Assembly: GCA_029204225.1 (NCBI GenBank)
Contig: CM055097.1
Span: 40,623,028 to 40,687,027 of the forward strand
Length of the DNA stretch: 64,000 nucleotides
DNA from: Diphasiastrum complanatum
Taxonomy: Eukaryota; Streptophyta; Lycopodiopsida; Lycopodiales; Lycopodiaceae
Direction of reading: 5' to 3'
The translations under genes and the position numbers were made by a program. The notes under the pieces were generated by a model. The model had not been told where the DNA came from. It ran no database searches and worked only from the letters and a program-made list of their open reading frames with translations. This document shows positions 61,036 through 64,000 of the stretch, in pieces (the first letter of the stretch is position 1; the number at the start of each line of letters is the position of its first letter).

Positions 61036-62344
61036 GTACAGGGAGTGTGCATAGTACAGCATCGCCGTTGAAGAGAGCTTCGGGAGAACTGTCTTCTGAG
61101 AGTTCAGGGTTTACGGCGGGTTGAAGACGGAAAGAGAAGCTCTGGTGCACGGTTTCTAGTTTATAGAGGCTTGCCAAGCTCAGTAGAGGGATTATTAGCC
61201 TGTGCATAGCATCAGACAGGGAAAAATTTGGTGAAAAATTGACAATTTTGAAGCCAGCTGAAAATTGAAATCGGGTTTGGGGTTACGGTTTTTTATACAT
61301 AACTGGTGATTTCTTTGTTGTTTGTGCACCGTTTTGGATGACGTAAGGACAAGAAGGAAGCTAATCACATTGTCAACCAGCCATAGAGAGATTTTGAGAT
61401 TTATGTCAGAGATTTGTCTCCAGACAGTTAACCTAGCAGATTTGCGGTAAAAGATAAAAAAAGCCACTTTGTCAAGTTGAGCTAAAATCAACATTTCTCC
61501 ACGGAATTTCTTGAGTGAACAGTCTACAGACTTGGTATCAGTAGGATAACCTTGCTCCAGGCCTCAGATTGTATTCAAATCGATCCATAGACGAGTTAAA
61601 TCAAGCAAAAACGAGTGTGGGGTGGCGCGGTCGTAGACAGGGAGGTCGCTGACTGTTCGCGCGTGGAACTAGGGTGAAACCATAGCGTTTCGGAGTGGAT
61701 AGCGCTTACAAGACTCTCCATTAGTGCACAAGATGCTCATATCTATTGGATAGAGAAGCTACAAGATCAACGACTCAGTTCGTGCTATCTAGAAGGGATA
61801 TCCACGGTTGGATTAGAATCAATCATTGGATGGAGTCTGAAGGGTTGTTGAAGAGGGCCTTGAAAAAGTGAAGTGCATTTTGGCCTTCCACTTCATTAAA
61901 AATTTTTATATTGAAATTGGAGTAGGGTCCCTTCACAAGTGAAGAGTGAAGTTTCTTCAATGTGAAGAAACAGTTCAAAAACTAGAAAAGTCTCTATTTT
62001 TGTGTCCTTTGCCCATTTTGACCCAAACGAAAGGCTATAACCTCCAAACGAAGGGCACTCGGACTGTACCTGCAAGTATGGTACAGCCAAACAGAGTGAT
62101 TGCAGCAGAGAAAGTGTTGAGAGTTTGCCAGAAGTGATTTCACCATTCCACTGGGCACGTTGGTGGGAGTTGACGACTGAGTGCATTTCAGAAGGCAACG
62201 TCGATTTGGCTTTCAAATTGGTGGAAAAGCGGCAAGTGGCCTGGTAAGGGAAAAAGTGCAGGTCATAATTTTCAACTTCTGACATCACTGTTGGCCTCGG
62301 CATACTGTTTTTAGCCTACGACAGAAGTTTCAAGCAGTTTTGTG

Positions 62345-63934
62345 ATGGCAAACATGGGAGAGTCCATTTTGAGTGAAAGTAGCAAATTGGACGGGATTTC
62401 TAACTATGCAGTGTGGAAATTCAAAATGAAAAACATACTGATGGAGAAAGACGTGTGGGAAGTCATCATAGGTGATGAGAGAAGACTGCCAAATGAAGCG
62501 GATATCAAAGTGTTCGACAAAAAGATGAGGAAAGCTTTGACCTTCATTAACTTGTCAGTGAAGGATCACATCATTACCCACATTTGTGATGCTGTTACAC
62601 CCAGACAGGCATGGGATGTGCTAAAGGAGCAGTTTGAGACGTCAAATCCATCAAGAATCATGTTTTTGAAGTCAAAGTTGAATAGTGCCTGCATGGAGCA
62701 AGGAGAGCACATTCAGACGTACATGACCAGAATCAAGACAATGAGAGATGAACTGCATTCTATTGGTGAGCGCATACGTGATGTGGAGCTAGTGCACAAT
62801 GCATTGTGCAGCATTACAGAACCCTATCAGATGTTTGTGAGCAGAATAGCATCAAGAGAAAGATTGCCAACCTTTGACGAGCTCATAGGAATCTTGATGC
62901 AGGAAGAGCAACGACGAGAAACAAGGCAAGGGCAAGGGCAAGAAGAAGAAGAAGGCAAGGGCAAGAAACAAGGCAAGGGCAAGGGCAAGAAGAAGTCTAA
63001 ACAACAATTTTCCAAGTCTCAGGAGGACAAGGGATGTTGTAGTGAAACTAAGAAGAAAGGCAAGTGCTTCCATTGTGGTAAAAAGGGCCATTGGAAGAGT
63101 GAATGTCACAAATTCCTGGGGGAACAAGCCAAGGGAAAACCAAAACAAGCAGGTAACCTTGTCGATGAGGGTGAGATTGAAGACTCTAGCATCTTCATAT
63201 TTGCATTGTCATCTAATCAAGATGATCAAGCATGGTATATTGACTCGGGAGCCATAAGACACATGACAGGTAACAAGAATTGGTTCAGTAGCTTGAAAGT
63301 GTTGGATAATGGAACATCTATTTCACAAGCAAATGGTGAGGTGTGCAAGATCAAGGAGATAGGCACCGTTTCAATCCAACTACCTGATGGCAAAAGCAGG
63401 ATGATCAAGGAGGTACTTTACATACCAGGTTTGAAGAAAAATCTACTTTTTGTTGGAGTCATTACTGATCAAAAGTTGAAAGTAGAATTCGCCCATGATC
63501 GTTGCTTTGTGAAGGATGTGAACCAAAAGTTCAAAGCTATTGCGGATGGAGTAAAAGAGCCCAATACAAAATTGTACAGGTTAAATGCTACAATTAAGAG
63601 GCAACACGGACTTGTATCGTCCATTCCATCACAAACTGAGTTGTGGCATAAGAGGCTTGGTCACTTAAACTTGGGAAGCCTCAGTTTGATGAGAGAATTG
63701 GAGATGGTAACAGAATTGCCTACCATAGAAGATCACTTGAAATCGATGTGCGAATCTTGTGTATATGGGAAGCAGCATCAAGAGAAGTTCAATAAAGGGG
63801 GTGTTGCAAGAGCAAAGAACATCCTGGATTTAATCCACACAGATTTATGCGGGCCTATGAGGACCATGTCCTTAGGTAAAGCCTTCTATTTCATGACCTT
63901 TATTGATGATATGTCACGTGGATCTACTTCTTGA
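62345..63934 (+). CDS. Copia element E gag-protease-pre-integrase polyprotein (runs toward window end)
   Basis: ATG at 62345, with 529 codons open to a stop at 63934. Order: UBN2 gag (ISNYAVWKFKMKNILMEKDV, MRKALTFINLSVKDHI, TPRQAWDVLKEQFETSNPSR, ~20-200); a Lys/Gly/Gln-rich tract; CCHC zinc knuckle CFHCGKKGHWKSEC (~240); protease AWYIDSGAIRHM (~300); pre-integrase LYIPGLKKNLLFVG; zinc-binding HKRLGHLNLGSL...CESCVYGK; and the start of the integrase core with the first catalytic Asp (LIHTDLCGPM). Protease has SGAIRH instead of the usual SGASSH, but the catalytic Asp is kept. A one-base loss near 63917 (DDMSR, then WIYFLKKKSDAF in the next frame) ends the frame. Integrase continues in that frame to 64000. 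Apart from this it is the best-preserved element in the window. Confidence 0.88.
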   Translation: MANMGESILSESSKLDGISNYAVWKFKMKNILMEKDVWEVIIGDERRLPNEADIKVFDKKMRKALTFINLSVKDHIITHICDAVTPRQAWDVLKEQFETSNPSRIMFLKSKLNSACMEQGEHIQTYMTRIKTMRDELHSIGERIRDVELVHNALCSITEPYQMFVSRIASRERLPTFDELIGILMQEEQRRETRQGQGQEEEEGKGKKQGKGKGKKKSKQQFSKSQEDKGCCSETKKKGKCFHCGKKGHWKSECHKFLGEQAKGKPKQAGNLVDEGEIEDSSIFIFALSSNQDDQAWYIDSGAIRHMTGNKNWFSSLKVLDNGTSISQANGEVCKIKEIGTVSIQLPDGKSRMIKEVLYIPGLKKNLLFVGVITDQKLKVEFAHDRCFVKDVNQKFKAIADGVKEPNTKLYRLNATIKRQHGLVSSIPSQTELWHKRLGHLNLGSLSLMRELEMVTELPTIEDHLKSMCESCVYGKQHQEKFNKGGVARAKNILDLIHTDLCGPMRTMSLGKAFYFMTFIDDMSRGSTS

Positions 63935-64000
63935 AGAAGAAATCAGATGCATTTGATAACTTCAAGAGCTTCAAAGCATTGGTCGAAAATCAGACAGGTA

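Overview
This window looks like nuclear DNA of a land plant. It holds two plant host genes (a chloroplast-type HAD phosphatase and a multi-exon ABCC transporter with GT-AG introns), and the rest is mainly Ty1/copia and Ty3/gypsy LTR retrotransposons and simple or tandem repeats. The very long microsatellites and nested retrotransposons fit a large, repeat-rich genome such as a fern or gymnosperm. The sequence alone does not fix the lineage.

Layout. 1-1.4 kb: poly-C, CT, CA and a 0.75-kb TATGTG-type array. 1.4-6.4 kb: two decayed copia elements on the minus strand. 6.4-10.9 kb: no gene, but an ACGTC-rich block, a G-run and a ~320-bp imperfect tandem repeat. 11.155-12.402 kb: intronless gene very like Arabidopsis At4g11570 (PyrP2, riboflavin-pathway phosphatase). 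12.4-16.2 kb: intergenic. 16.182-25.417 kb: ABCC transporter on the minus strand, for which I derive a consistent 12-exon, 1,540-residue model; its short first and last exons were placed from splice sites and reading phase. 25.4-27.9 kb: intergenic with a 110-bp CT run.

27.9-41.4 kb: a decayed gypsy element with an unusual long coiled-coil ORF downstream of integrase. Its 3' LTR is split by a complete copia insertion (35,274-40,726) that has matching LTRs and a perfect 5-bp target duplication (TAACG). That copia element has lost its reverse transcriptase and carries unrelated sequence in its place. 41.4-46.7 kb: retrotransposon scraps (primer-binding sites in opposed orientation), a transposase-like ORF and a tRNA-like Pol III head.

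46.7-55.2 kb is the most unusual part. It has mosaic arrays of about 10-bp words (CTCTGCGGTC-like) in both orientations, and at least 25 copies of a GC-rich palindrome with core CCTCCCGCCGCGGCGGGAGG. Six of these sit in a 94-bp satellite. 55.35-60.7 kb holds two protein-coding stretches I cannot assign to any family, separated by a copia 3' fragment. 60.8-64 kb is the 5' half of another copia element, with a nearly intact gag-protease ORF, running off the window.

Only the phosphatase and the transporter look like working host genes. They face each other tail to tail across 3.8 kb, and nothing suggests they act in one pathway. Everything else is mobile or repetitive DNA at various stages of decay.
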